Shown here piece after piece: positions 37,452 through 47,148 of a stretch of 64,000 nucleotides of DNA; position 1 is the first letter of the stretch; every line of letters begins with the position of its first letter. The stretch comes from Candidatus Brocadiaceae bacterium S225 (lineage in GTDB: Bacteria > Planctomycetota > Brocadiia > Brocadiales > Scalinduaceae): assembly GCA_007859995.1 (NCBI GenBank), contig SMSL01000013.1, positions 22,539 to 86,538 of the forward strand. The letters run 5' to 3'. Position numbers and translations under genes: made by a program. The notes below the pieces were generated by a model. That model had not been told where the DNA came from. It saw only the letters and a list, made by a program, of their open reading frames with translations, and did not search any database.

Positions 37452-37811
37452 CTATTTTCCCTGAATTGCGGCAATCATACCTTTGAATTTCTGAGACAAA
37501 ATTTCCAAATATATATTATGTCTATCTGACATTTGATAAAATGATACCAGCTCTTGATCCAGATCCACATTGTTACCGCTCTTTCTTGTACCTTTAGCAT
37601 TTGAGACAGATATCGATTCCTGCAGATTCTGGATTTTTCTAATATCTTTACTTTCAACTGCTTTTATCAATTCTTTTTCAAATGAAACATCTGATTTTTT
37701 ATACCCCGGTGTATTTACATTTGCAATATTATTGGCAATTACTTTATTCTTCGTAGCAGTTAAGTCCAGCAATTTTGATAACAGCACAACATTTGTATCT
37801 GATAAACCCAT
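37452..37811 (-). CDS. flgB: Flagellar proximal rod protein FlgB
   Basis: 119 residues, with the rod signature VIANNIANVNTPGYKKSDVS. GGAGGTGA precedes ATG 37811 by about eight bases. First gene of flgB-flgC-fliE. Confidence 0.95.
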   Translation of the reverse strand: MGLSDTNVVLLSKLLDLTATKNKVIANNIANVNTPGYKKSDVSFEKELIKAVESKDIRKIQNLQESISVSNAKGTRKSGNNVDLDQELVSFYQMSDRHNIYLEILSQKFKGMIAAIQGK

Positions 37812-37870
37812 TATCTGTCACCTCCAATAATTGTTAATATATGCATATCTAGTGTTTATGCTTATAACGA

Positions 37871-37885
37871 GCAAAAGTTATACCG
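37871..37885 (-). promoter_or_regulatory. Sigma-54 promoter of flgB-flgC-fliE
   Basis: Minus strand CGGTAT-AACTT-TTGC; GG-N10-GC intact, first base differs from consensus. Expected start near 37859, about 48 bases before flgB. A nearby ACGTAACAT element (37891-37899) resembles one by the promoter at 11049. Confidence 0.65.
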
Positions 37886-38024
37886 CCACAACGTAACATT
37901 TCAGTTTTCTGCCCTGGGAACATCTACTAACGCTATTTATCCTTGTCTTATGATGATTAACATTGGATATTGTTAAAATTAAGTGTTAATTATTATTCCC
38001 CTCAAAAAGGGTGAAAACTGACAA

Positions 38025-39449
38025 CTAGTGGGAAAAACTTTCCTCAACAACATTGCTTCCGTCATCAATACCGGCCTCAATATTTAAACCAAAACCTGAT
38101 TGTAATTCCTTATACCTGCTTAATTTATTTCTTAACGTACGAGGCGTTACATCGAGTATCTCTGCGGCCCTGGTCTTGTTACCTCCGGTTTTTTCAAGCG
38201 TCTTGTAGATTAGTTCCTTTTCCACATCTTCTATAGTCTGCCCGACAGATAATTCATTAGTCTTTCTGGGTTTCTGCACATTCAACATATTCTCAAAATG
38301 TTCAGACAAAAGCACTTCAGAGTCAATCATAACCGTACATCTGTGAATCAGGTTCTTTATTTCTCTTACATTTCCTGGCCAGTCATATTGAACCAGGGCA
38401 TCTATGGCCTCCTTACTGATCCTTTTCAATGGAGTATTTATTCCGGTCTTAAACTTTTCTAAGAAATATTCGGCGAGAACAGGTATATCCTCCCTTCTCT
38501 CTCTCAAAGGAGGCACAATTACCGGTATTACATTAAGCCTGAAATACAAATCCTGCCTGAAATTGTTCTTTTCGATTTCCTGCCCCAGATCTCTATTCGT
38601 AGTAGCAATAATCCTGACATCCACCTTAAGTGTTTTGACACCGCCAACCCTTTCGAACTCCTCTTGCTCAAGAACTCTTAACAATTTTGCCTGAATTTTC
38701 GGCGATACCTCGCTAATCTCATCCAGCAACAGAGTACCCCCATTTGCTAACTCAAAGCGGCCCATTCTCTTTAAATCCGCCCCGGTAAATGCACCCTTTT
38801 CATGTCCAAACAGTTCACTTTCCAATAGACTCTCTGAGAGTGCGGCACAGTTGACTTTAATAAAAGGCTTTGAATTCCTCTGACTATGTGTATAAATAGA
38901 ATGTGCAACGATCTCTTTTCCCGTACCGCTTTCACCCTGGATCAGCACACTGGCCTTGCTTTGCGCCATTCTTTTAACATTATTTAAAACGCCAAACATC
39001 TTGGATTGTTTGTCTATAACAAACTCGTTTTCCACGTTGCTATCTAATTTTGATCTCCAATATTTGTTTTCATCTATTAATTTCTGACGTTCCTGTACCC
39101 TCTTCAGAAGCAACTCAATATTATCAACTGAAAATGGTTTTATTATGTAATCGTATGCACCTTTCTGCATTGCTTCAACTGCTGATTCTATACTTCCGTA
39201 AGCTGTCATGATAACAACTGTTGTTTCCTTTGAGGTTTTCTTTACTCTCTCCAGTACCTTCATTCCACCCATCCTTGGCATTCTCATATCCAGGAAAAGC
39301 ATGTCATAATTCTGTTTATCGGTTAAACTAACCGCTTCCTGCCCATCACTCGCATTGTCGACAGAGTAACCGTTCCTTTGCAATGCCTCACTTAAGTACC
39401 CTCTGCTAAGATCATCATCATCTACTACCAATATTTTTTCAATACTCAA
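38025..39449 (-). CDS. NtrC-family sigma-54 activator, response regulator (FlgR/FleR-like)
   Basis: 474 residues: receiver (DDDD near 10, phospho-Asp in [12 protein letters not shown] about 53), AAA+ domain with Walker A GESGTGKE (about 173) and the sigma-54 contact loop GAFTGA (about 221), and a Fis-type HTH ([20 protein letters not shown]). It would activate the RpoN promoters listed here. TTG 39449 is preferred as start because CGGAGG lies six bases before it; an upstream ATG at 39476 overlaps the kinase gene and has no such site. Confidence 0.93.
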   Translation of the reverse strand: MSIEKILVVDDDDLSRGYLSEALQRNGYSVDNASDGQEAVSLTDKQNYDMLFLDMRMPRMGGMKVLERVKKTSKETTVVIMTAYGSIESAVEAMQKGAYDYIIKPFSVDNIELLLKRVQERQKLIDENKYWRSKLDSNVENEFVIDKQSKMFGVLNNVKRMAQSKASVLIQGESGTGKEIVAHSIYTHSQRNSKPFIKVNCAALSESLLESELFGHEKGAFTGADLKRMGRFELANGGTLLLDEISEVSPKIQAKLLRVLEQEEFERVGGVKTLKVDVRIIATTNRDLGQEIEKNNFRQDLYFRLNVIPVIVPPLRERREDIPVLAEYFLEKFKTGINTPLKRISKEAIDALVQYDWPGNVREIKNLIHRCTVMIDSEVLLSEHFENMLNVQKPRKTNELSVGQTIEDVEKELIYKTLEKTGGNKTRAAEILDVTPRTLRNKLSRYKELQSGFGLNIEAGIDDGSNVVEESFSH

Positions 39450-39462
39450 TTTATACCTCCGT

Positions 39463-40773
39463 TCAAGCCAGAACATTACTCAAAAAGTTAGTCTCTCTTG
39501 AAGTGCTCAACACTTCATTTTGATTGCCGGGTAAGTTTACCATTATGGTTGTTCCCTTCTCAGGTCCACTGAAAATATTGATTCTTCCTTCATGAAGTTC
39601 AATTATTTTACGTACTATCGCCAGACCCAAGCCTGTTCCGTCATCTTTAGTAGTAAAAAATGGTTCAAAAATCTTTTTAATAGTCCCATCGTTGATACCA
39701 TCACCGGTATCAACAAAACCAATCTGCGTTGTTGGTATATCTTTAGTAGTTGATCTCCGTGTAAATATTCTTATCTTACCACCTTCAGGCATAGACTGGA
39801 TCGCATTAAGCAGGATATTCAAAAAAGCCTGTTGCAATCGATCCGGATCGCATAGAATAAAACCGTCACTACTATCATAATCTTTCTCGATCTGAATATT
39901 TTTACAACCTTTGTTACCTAATTCCTGATCGACAAAAAGAAGAGCTTTATCAATAATTTTTGGTAACTCATATCTCCTCAGGTTCAGCTTTATCGGGCGC
40001 GCCAGAAACAATAAATCTGTAACTATTTCATTAATATTTTTTGTCCCCTTGATTATATGCTTAACAAGGCGAAGGTTATCCCCCTCCAGATCACGCTCTA
40101 GTAAACTTGCAAAACCTTCAATACCATTCAGAGGATTCCTAATCTCATGGGCGATGCTGGCAGCCATAGTTCCAACAGAGACAAGATCACTCGCACTATT
40201 TAAACGTCCCTTTAACTCACATATTTCTGATAAATCATAAAATGTTTCGACAGCACCCGTGATTACTCCATTTTCATCCTTCAGTATAGATATGCTGCTC
40301 TCAATATTCCTCGTTTCACCATCATCCATCTCGATTACTCTTTTTAAATTATTTATTTCTTTGTTTTTTAACATTGATTCTAACAATAAATCAACAAATC
40401 CGCCTATATGACTAAAGGAGCTCCTGAAGCTATTCCCCAGGACATCTCTGGCAATAACATTCAATGTACTCTCAGCAACATTATTAAACGTCATAATCTT
40501 ACCATCATTATCCACCGCAATCACACCACTATGCATGCTTCCCAGTATGCTATTCAGGAATCTTGTTTGATTATCAAGTTCCAGCACCTTTTTGTTGAGG
40601 CATTCATTCGTATATGCCATTTCCTGATCAATCTTTTTAACTCTTTCTTGTAGTTGCGTGTATGAAGATTCAAGCTTCTGAGCGTAAGTGTTAAAGCTGT
40701 CAAAAATAGTTAACAACTCTTTAACATTGTTGAATTGTTTGAACTTTGCTTTGTATGAATTTAAGTTTTTCAT
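39463..40773 (-). CDS. PAS-containing sensor histidine kinase (FlgS/FleS-like)
   Basis: 436 residues. No membrane segment. N-terminal coiled coil, PAS domain (about 75-180), HisKA with [20 protein letters not shown], and HATPase with N, G1 (DTGDGI) and G2 (GTGLGLAIV) boxes. Cytosolic kinases of this type phosphorylate the NtrC-like flagellar regulator; the partner gene follows at once. Start overlaps the upstream TPR gene by four bases. Confidence 0.92.
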   Translation of the reverse strand: MKNLNSYKAKFKQFNNVKELLTIFDSFNTYAQKLESSYTQLQERVKKIDQEMAYTNECLNKKVLELDNQTRFLNSILGSMHSGVIAVDNDGKIMTFNNVAESTLNVIARDVLGNSFRSSFSHIGGFVDLLLESMLKNKEINNLKRVIEMDDGETRNIESSISILKDENGVITGAVETFYDLSEICELKGRLNSASDLVSVGTMAASIAHEIRNPLNGIEGFASLLERDLEGDNLRLVKHIIKGTKNINEIVTDLLFLARPIKLNLRRYELPKIIDKALLFVDQELGNKGCKNIQIEKDYDSSDGFILCDPDRLQQAFLNILLNAIQSMPEGGKIRIFTRRSTTKDIPTTQIGFVDTGDGINDGTIKKIFEPFFTTKDDGTGLGLAIVRKIIELHEGRINIFSGPEKGTTIMVNLPGNQNEVLSTSRETNFLSNVLA

Positions 40774-41507
40774 CTCTCGACAACCTTTTCCAGTTTTTTC
40801 TCCACTTCAGCACGCCACTCTATATCCAGAATATGCCATTGTGCCTGTTTGGCCCAATAAGTACCTTCATATACTTCCAGCATTTCACTGTATGCGCCTA
40901 CTGCTTCATTATAAGAGTTCAGCTTCTTATAACAATTTGCTATTTGGTACGATATCCACATTTTTTTATCTTCAGTGATGTTATCTTTTCCAATCAACTG
41001 GTAAATATCCAGTGCTGTTTGATACTCCCCCAATTTGTATAAATTTTCTGCAATTTCAAAAGGATGTACAATTTCATTTTCATTATCAACTTTTAGTTTC
41101 TCGCTCTCCTGCACATATTCACCTTCATTCTGAAGAGTGATATTCTCTGCAGCCTCTCCGTCTTCCTTATAAACGAGAAAACTATTTTGTCGGCCTGAAG
41201 ACTTTTCTATCTTTCCAACACTCTTTTTTACAAAATTTGCTAATACCACTTTATTTTTCTTCTCAACCTCTTTTCCCATTATCACTTCTGTCTTATTTTC
41301 TATCATCTTGAATGTACCTTTGAACTCTGATCTCAACCTCCCCAACTCCGCTCTTTCTCTTTCTAACGTCTTAAACATAACTGCAATTTCAGCCTCATTC
41401 TCATCATTAACTCCAAAGTGCTTTTCTACACTTAAAGCATTATTTAAAAAACAGAGATTAACCATGCCAAAGATAGCTAATAATAGGATTCGTATATGTT
41501 TTCTCAT
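40770..41507 (-). CDS. Exported TPR protein (YbgF/CpoB-like architecture)
   Basis: 245 residues. Signal peptide (IRILLLAIFGMVNLCFLNNA), a coiled-coil stretch (about 35-70), then a C-terminal TPR pair (AENLYKLGEYQTALDIYQLI, IANCYKKLNSYNEAVGAYSE). The order coiled coil then TPR resembles CpoB. It is translationally coupled to the kinase gene, so it may report an envelope state to it (inference). Confidence 0.75.
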   Translation of the reverse strand: MRKHIRILLLAIFGMVNLCFLNNALSVEKHFGVNDENEAEIAVMFKTLERERAELGRLRSEFKGTFKMIENKTEVIMGKEVEKKNKVVLANFVKKSVGKIEKSSGRQNSFLVYKEDGEAAENITLQNEGEYVQESEKLKVDNENEIVHPFEIAENLYKLGEYQTALDIYQLIGKDNITEDKKMWISYQIANCYKKLNSYNEAVGAYSEMLEVYEGTYWAKQAQWHILDIEWRAEVEKKLEKVVER

Positions 41508-41810
41508 TGTACATCTGACTAGTTATTTTTTTTAACATCTTATGACATTCGCAAATGAAATGCCATGATTCGCTAAACAGTCAGGACGTTCTGATCAGGA
41601 ACATTTGCTCTGTGCCGACATACCTTAACGCTCAAGTATATAATGCCTTATAGCCATCAACAAAAAAGAGCTGTAAATATCAAATTGAAAATTAATAATA
41701 AATTGCAGGAATAATGAGCGAGGTGTGTGCTGAGAAGATTTTATCTGTTTGTTTTTTTATCCATTTGTATATTTTTAACACGTTGATAAAGGAGACTAAA
41801 CGGAATCCTG
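41508..41810. other. Non-coding gap between TPR genes
   Basis: No gene or clear promoter recognised. It contains an imperfect inverted repeat around 41579-41602 (GGACGTTCTGATCAGGAAC), of unknown meaning. Confidence 0.35.
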
Positions 41811-43730
41811 TTAAAGATCTGACGGTGTGTCCTGTTGATATGCCCTTACCGCCTCAGCAGGCAAGCCAAGCGCCGCATAAGAATCACCAACTAATTTAGA
41901 GACCCAATCTTTTCGTTTCTCTGAGGAGTCCCCTTTCAGTGCCTTCCGGTAATGTTCTATTGCTTTTTCCTCCTGTTTGTCACGTGCCAGACTGATTCCC
42001 GCATAAATGGTTGCGTTAATCACCATATCTTTATCTCTTTTCCCTTCTGCAATTTCTTCAAATACATCTAAGGCCCTTTTATAATTTTCATCATCAAGAT
42101 AACACAACCCGATTTCAAACTTTATTCTATCTGTATATATACCACCCTGATGTCTGCTTAAACCTAGTTTGAGGGTTTCTATGGCGTTATCCAGCATCTT
42201 CATTTTGCGTAATGATTTTCCACTGTAAAGAAAGCCATGAGACGAAAGACTGCTGCCGGGAAATTCCGTTAATGCATTTTTATATAATTGTAATGCTGTT
42301 AAATAATCTCCTGTCTTAAAAAAACAATCTGCCAGTTTATAGTAAGCATTATCCAGCATTTCACTGTTCTCTTCGCAAAGACCGAAATTTTTTAAAACCC
42401 TGATTGCTTCATTGTATTTACCTAATAAATAATAGCAGTTACCTATCTGGTATTCCAATTCACAACGTAATTTATCAGGCAAGACTAATCTGTCCGACAC
42501 ACGAGTTCTATCGTCCTCACGGTTTTCACTCTCAGGATTGTGATTTGACCGGTCTTCTACAGTATTACCCACACGGGTGTTTTCAGTTTGCTTTGGCGTA
42601 TGACTCCCATTCAGAAATTTCTTCTTCATGTTCAAGAATATCTGCAATGCAGCAGAGAAATCCCCTGAACCAATAAAAGAATTACCCAAGCGCATATTAG
42701 CAAATGCAGCAGCATCTCTATCATGATATTTTTCCATTATATACTTATAAATTTCTATGGCTTTTTCATAGTTCTCTTGCTTTCTCCATAAATCACCGAT
42801 TTTAAGGTATGCGTCATCTACCTTATTTGAATGTGGAAAACTCTCTACATATTTCAAATAACCTCTTTTTGCATTCTCCACATCATCCAGCATTTCATAA
42901 CTCTTCCCTACATTAAACATAGATTCTCTCGTCAATGGATGATCAGGATAATTTGCGATTATAATCTGGTATTCCTGTAATGCTATTGACGGTAAATTCG
43001 AAGCAAGATAAAAATTTCCCAGTTCATAATATGCTCGTACTATTCCCTCATATTTCGGATATTTTATCATTACTTTCTGATATGCCTGTATCGCCTTCTC
43101 CTGATAATAGCCGTAAGACGAATCTACATTTAACTTCACAGGCAACGTAACAAAAATCAAGTTCTCACTTATAATTGTTTCAAATCCTTTAGCGCCAAAA
43201 ATAGTATCTACTATGTCAACCAAGGGAATGTCCTCAAGATAAATAGAAACAATCGAAGACAATTTATCCCTGGCTATATCATCATCTATAATAATCTTCT
43301 TCCCGCTTGTCGTAACCAATGCCTGTATTATTTTATCAATCTGAACTAAGTCAGCCCTGATTGAATATAAAACCGTACCATACTTACCCTTTCTCTTACT
43401 TATAGATAAGTTTTCATTTTTTGTGGCCGGCGTTGTCATCATTTCTTCGTCTAATGATGCGTCATGCTGTTTTATTTCTAATAATTTCTTCAGACCCTCT
43501 AATATCATTTTCTCATCAGTAAAACTTTTTTTATACTCATCAAGTGACGAATTCAACAATTTGCTTTCTTTCACTCTTTGTTCATCAGCTTCTATATATC
43601 CGGACGAGAAGTTAAAAATGGTAAATATCATTGTCAGATACATAAGAATCGTACATTTAAATATTACAAAAAGACACCTCTCTTTAATTATCAGATTTCT
43701 GATTTCTGGTTTAAGATTATTAGTATTCAT
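41811..43730 (-). CDS. Secretin-N0/STN-like domain plus TPR protein
   Basis: 639 residues. N-terminal membrane/signal segment (IFKCTILMYLTMIFTIFNFS), then at about 115-200 an STN/secretin N0-type domain (ADLVQIDKIIQALVTTSGKK, DIPLVDIVDTIFGAKGFETI). The rest is a long TPR array (YYELGNFYLASNLPSIALQE, YLKIGDLWRKQENYEKAIEI). Such proteins typically scaffold outer-membrane or periplasmic complexes. It lies 18 bases after the smaller TPR gene and upstream of the kinase operon. The role is unknown. Confidence 0.75.
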   Translation of the reverse strand: MNTNNLKPEIRNLIIKERCLFVIFKCTILMYLTMIFTIFNFSSGYIEADEQRVKESKLLNSSLDEYKKSFTDEKMILEGLKKLLEIKQHDASLDEEMMTTPATKNENLSISKRKGKYGTVLYSIRADLVQIDKIIQALVTTSGKKIIIDDDIARDKLSSIVSIYLEDIPLVDIVDTIFGAKGFETIISENLIFVTLPVKLNVDSSYGYYQEKAIQAYQKVMIKYPKYEGIVRAYYELGNFYLASNLPSIALQEYQIIIANYPDHPLTRESMFNVGKSYEMLDDVENAKRGYLKYVESFPHSNKVDDAYLKIGDLWRKQENYEKAIEIYKYIMEKYHDRDAAAFANMRLGNSFIGSGDFSAALQIFLNMKKKFLNGSHTPKQTENTRVGNTVEDRSNHNPESENREDDRTRVSDRLVLPDKLRCELEYQIGNCYYLLGKYNEAIRVLKNFGLCEENSEMLDNAYYKLADCFFKTGDYLTALQLYKNALTEFPGSSLSSHGFLYSGKSLRKMKMLDNAIETLKLGLSRHQGGIYTDRIKFEIGLCYLDDENYKRALDVFEEIAEGKRDKDMVINATIYAGISLARDKQEEKAIEHYRKALKGDSSEKRKDWVSKLVGDSYAALGLPAEAVRAYQQDTPSDL

Positions 43731-43748
43731 AATTCAATATTTCATCTT

Positions 43749-44510
43749 TTAACGCACGACGACGGTACTATGCCTATCGCCATCTTCCTTCAAATAGTAA
43801 TGTTTCGCCTGTTCAATATAGCTTTCAGCAATTTTAAAATGTGCTTCAATTACTATATTTTTTTCCTGTTCTTCAGTATATCTGGCTTCCTGGCCGGCTA
43901 TTTCATATAAAACCCTTCTGGCCTCATCGTAGTTGCCGGCTAAGATCAGACATCCTCCAAGGCTCAGCTGAGCGCCCAGCCTATAAGGGCTGTTCAAATA
44001 GTCATTGGACACCTTTCTGTATAGCTCTATTGCTTTTTCATATTTTTCTAACTTATAATAACTTTCTGCCAGACGGTTTAAAACCCTATCACTCTCATCA
44101 ATAGCAATTTTTGAATTCATCACTCTTCTATACGCGACCACAGCTTTTTCGTATTGCTCATAATCAAAATACATATCAGCGTTCTTTATACTGTTCCCAA
44201 TATTAGATTTAGTGATTTTCTTTTCTTTTGAAGACCCATCTGATACACCAGCCTGTTTTTTCTTTATGACACTCTTTTTTGCTAATTTTGTAGAAGTCTT
44301 CTGGAGATCGTTTTTTTCAATCTTCCGCTCCTCTTTCTGCTTTTTTATCATAGTTTTGAGAACTTTTTTCTCATTACTAATCCAGTTATATTGTACAAAC
44401 ATTAACCCTGATACTAACGCAAGAATACATAAGTTTATAAGTATAATACCGTTATACCTGCTAGTCTTTTCAATTAATGACTCTAATTTTTGTTTTAATT
44501 TACCAATCAT
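43749..44510 (-). CDS. Membrane-anchored TPR protein
   Basis: 253 residues. One N-terminal membrane helix (GIILINLCILALVSGLMFVQ), a Lys-rich linker, and three or so TPRs (NADMYFDYEQYEKAVVAYRR, LAESYYKLEKYEKAIELYRK). It probably forms a unit with the following STN-TPR gene. Confidence 0.75.
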   Translation of the reverse strand: MIGKLKQKLESLIEKTSRYNGIILINLCILALVSGLMFVQYNWISNEKKVLKTMIKKQKEERKIEKNDLQKTSTKLAKKSVIKKKQAGVSDGSSKEKKITKSNIGNSIKNADMYFDYEQYEKAVVAYRRVMNSKIAIDESDRVLNRLAESYYKLEKYEKAIELYRKVSNDYLNSPYRLGAQLSLGGCLILAGNYDEARRVLYEIAGQEARYTEEQEKNIVIEAHFKIAESYIEQAKHYYLKEDGDRHSTVVVR

Positions 44511-44513
44511 ATT

Positions 44514-44654
44514 CTAATCTATTGAGCTTTCAGCACAACTCTTATCAAGGTTAATCAGCAAGACCGTCTCATCATCAAAGCTTACCTCCTGATCGAGTGG
44601 TAATGAAGAGTCAACATTTACCTCTCTCAGTATCTCCTGAAGCACAGTTTTCAT
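44514..44654 (-). CDS. Very short ORF after the receiver remnant (tentative)
   Basis: 46 residues starting MKTVLQEILREVNVDSSLPL and ending ESSID. It is read from ATG 44654 and overlaps the end of the broken receiver gene in another frame. The composition looks protein-like (acidic, amphipathic), but no family is recognised. It may be a piece of the decayed two-component module. Confidence 0.3.
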   Translation of the reverse strand: MKTVLQEILREVNVDSSLPLDQEVSFDDETVLLINLDKSCAESSID

Positions 44655-44822
44655 TAAACATTCTCACAATGGCATCTTTTATTTCCTGTATCTTGAAAGG
44701 CTTACCAATCATCTCAACGACACCCAGCTTCGCGGCTTCTTTGACGGTTTCAAGAGAGCCGTATGCTGTGATAATAAGTCTCTTCGTCATCTACCAGCAA
44801 AATTCTGTTATTCAATTGATAC
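44611..44822 (-). pseudogene. Receiver-domain remnant with internal deletion
   Basis: The minus strand first reads NNRILLVDDEE (about 44784-44820), the start of a receiver. It then changes frame directly into RLIITAYGSLETVKEAAKLG and MIGKPFKIQEIKDAI (44611-44785), the last third of a receiver. The middle of the domain with the phospho-Asp is missing, so this is a response regulator broken by a deletion of roughly 65 codons plus a frameshift. It follows the truncated kinase at 44834. Confidence 0.75.
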
Positions 44823-44833
44823 CTTTTCCTCTT

Positions 44834-45331
44834 TTATTTTTTATTTGAAAATGTCTTAAAAAGTTCTTTTACAATGTGCTCCAAACGATCAACTTCCTTA
44901 AAAATCATCTCAAAGAATTTTTCATTTAAACCATCTTCTCCCACCCTATCCCTGAGTACCTCTACTGCAGCAGAAATACCTGCAAGCGGATTCCTCACTT
45001 TATGAGTAACAATACCCATTAATTCGTGCAGGTCATTAAAATATTCGGTATCCTTATATTTATCCACAATCATCTTTATACCCTCATCATCACTTATATC
45101 AACGCAGGACGTCTCCTCATTCCCTGATGATTCAATCTGTTTGTTCAACGCAGCAGATAACTCTGCCTTTGTAATTAGATTCATCTTCAGCAGGATTACT
45201 CCCAGAAGTTGATGTTCCTGGTTCTCTTTTTGTGAACATAGTGCTTTTTGAACATCAGAATCTTTGACCCTGCCATCTTCAACTAAAATTGCTCCCAGTT
45301 TTTTCTGACATGAAACATTATTTTTTTTCAT
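44834..45331 (-). CDS. Truncated histidine kinase with MshEN-like repeats and no ATPase domain
   Basis: 165 residues. N-terminal: two LG-x-IL-type short repeats (LGAILVEDGRVKDSDVQKAL, LGVILLKMNLITKAELSAAL) as in MshEN domains. C-terminal: a HisKA helix with the phospho-accepting His (MGIVTHKVRNPLAGISAAVE), ending before any HATPase. The directly following receiver gene is broken, so this is probably a remnant of a kinase-regulator pair, though a stand-alone phosphotransfer protein is possible. Confidence 0.65.
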   Translation of the reverse strand: MKKNNVSCQKKLGAILVEDGRVKDSDVQKALCSQKENQEHQLLGVILLKMNLITKAELSAALNKQIESSGNEETSCVDISDDEGIKMIVDKYKDTEYFNDLHELMGIVTHKVRNPLAGISAAVEVLRDRVGEDGLNEKFFEMIFKEVDRLEHIVKELFKTFSNKK

Positions 45332-45494
45332 AGTAATCGCTTTGTTAATTTTCCCTGTTCATTTAGATACGAACTGCGCGAATCAACACAATTCGGAAGC
45401 GAAGTCGCTATCGCAACAAAGCCACACAACTTGACCTTACCACGTCATTTCCTCAACTATTCAGACACTTTCGTTCACTTATGGCGCTTCTAAT

Positions 45495-46895
45495 TTACTC
45501 TTGCTTAATACTATAATGCTTAATCTTATTGTATAAGGTGGTGCGGTTTATACCCAGGAGCTTTGCTGCCTTTGTCATTCGCCATGATGTTTCATTAAGG
45601 ACTTCTGTTATATGATGTTTCTCGACAGTCGCGATAGATTGATCTGCATCATCATCCTCTGCTCTCTCTTTTGAACCTGCCTCAGTACTTAATAACAGAT
45701 GCTCCGCAGAAAGTGTTGAACTGTTTGAAAGCAGCACCGCTCTTTCAACAACGTTTTTCAACTCTCTTACGTTTCCAGGCCAATCATAGTTTTTTAAAAT
45801 CCCTTCGATCTCTGACGGAATATCATTAACGTCCTTGTTAAACTCTTTATTGAAGTTATGAATGTAGTGTTTTACGAGTGGAAGGATATCATCCTTTCTC
45901 TCCCTCAACGCACACAAATATACCGGCAACACTCTTAGACGATAAAAAAGGTCTTTCCTGAACGTACCCTTCTTTACCTCCTCTTCCAAATCACGATTCG
46001 TTGACGCAACTATTCTAACGTCCACGTTAATATCGTCTACCCCTCCGACCCTCTTAAACTTCCTTTCCTGGAGAACTCTCAGCAGTTTTGCTTGTAATGG
46101 CAAGCTCATCTCCCCAATCTCGTCAAGAAACATAGTGCCTCTCTGGGTGGCCTCAAATAGACCTGCCTTTCCTGCAACGGAAGCCCCTGTGAAAGAACCC
46201 TTTTCATAACCAAACAACTCTGATTCAAGTAAATTCTCTGTCAGGGCGGCACAGTTAACCTCCATAAACCGGTACTTACTCCTCGCACTCATCATATGAA
46301 CGTAGTTCGCTATCAACTCTTTTCCGGTTCCGCTCTCTCCCTGTATTAACACAGTACTTGAAGGGCTCTGTGCTATTATCTTTACATGTTCAAAAACCTT
46401 CTTCATTTCCTGGCTGACAGCAACGATATTAACGCCACCAGCAATATTTGCTTTAGCCCTCAATCTTGATACTTCTCTCATCAGTGATTGAGTACTTAAT
46501 GCTTTTTCTATCACAAGCTTGATACGCCCCATCTTAAATGGTTTCTCAAGATAGTCAAAAGCCCCGTCCTTCATCGCATTTACGGCTGAATCTACAGATG
46601 CATGACCGGTTAAAAGAATTACGAGTATATTCTGATCGTAAGATTTTATCTCTCTTAGCAAATCCAGACCATTCATACCAGGCATCTTCAGGTCAAGTAT
46701 TACCAGGTCAGGAATCATCTTCTTAATCAATCTCAAAGAATTTTCCCCATTGTCCTCTGTGTGTACTTTGTACCCCTCAACCTCCAATGCCTCTTTTAAA
46801 CAAAATCTGATTGTCTCTTCATCGTCTACTACCAATATTACGGGCTTCACGCCGTCCTGGCTTTCCGTATTATTCACCGATTTTACATCATTCAT
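45495..46895 (-). CDS. NtrC-family sigma-54 activator, second copy
   Basis: 466 residues: receiver (ILVVDDEETIRFCLKEALEV; Asp in LVILDLKMPGMNG, about 67), AAA+ domain with GESGTGKE (about 187) and loop GSFTGA (about 233), a Ser variant of GAFTGA, and Fis-type HTH (RMTKAAKLLGINRTTLYNKI). Start ATG 46895 follows GAGGG; a slightly longer form from 46907 lacks a site. No intact kinase is adjacent; the decayed module at 44.5-45.3 kb may have been its partner. Confidence 0.93.
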   Translation of the reverse strand: MNDVKSVNNTESQDGVKPVILVVDDEETIRFCLKEALEVEGYKVHTEDNGENSLRLIKKMIPDLVILDLKMPGMNGLDLLREIKSYDQNILVILLTGHASVDSAVNAMKDGAFDYLEKPFKMGRIKLVIEKALSTQSLMREVSRLRAKANIAGGVNIVAVSQEMKKVFEHVKIIAQSPSSTVLIQGESGTGKELIANYVHMMSARSKYRFMEVNCAALTENLLESELFGYEKGSFTGASVAGKAGLFEATQRGTMFLDEIGEMSLPLQAKLLRVLQERKFKRVGGVDDINVDVRIVASTNRDLEEEVKKGTFRKDLFYRLRVLPVYLCALRERKDDILPLVKHYIHNFNKEFNKDVNDIPSEIEGILKNYDWPGNVRELKNVVERAVLLSNSSTLSAEHLLLSTEAGSKERAEDDDADQSIATVEKHHITEVLNETSWRMTKAAKLLGINRTTLYNKIKHYSIKQE

Positions 46896-47148
46896 TTCAA
46901 CCCTCATTAAATATCAATTTTCTATAATTACTAAATGGCAATTCCACGTTATTACAAAACAACGCCTACATTCTACACATAATGTTGAAATTTTATACAA
47001 TATTATGGTTTTGTTCACGACGTTATAGAAAATACATGCTATTTAACTATTTAATATTGAATCCCTATTTCTGTATCTATTTTACGGTGAATTTACCTTT
47101 TCACCCTTAAGCCACACTAAGGTTACTTTGCAATCCTAATTCCGATTA

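Noticed and set aside
47130..47144. Further sigma-54-like site upstream of the second NtrC gene
   Set aside because: GG-N10-GC fits, but the -24 box reads CGGAAT; too weak, and chance hits are expected at this rate.
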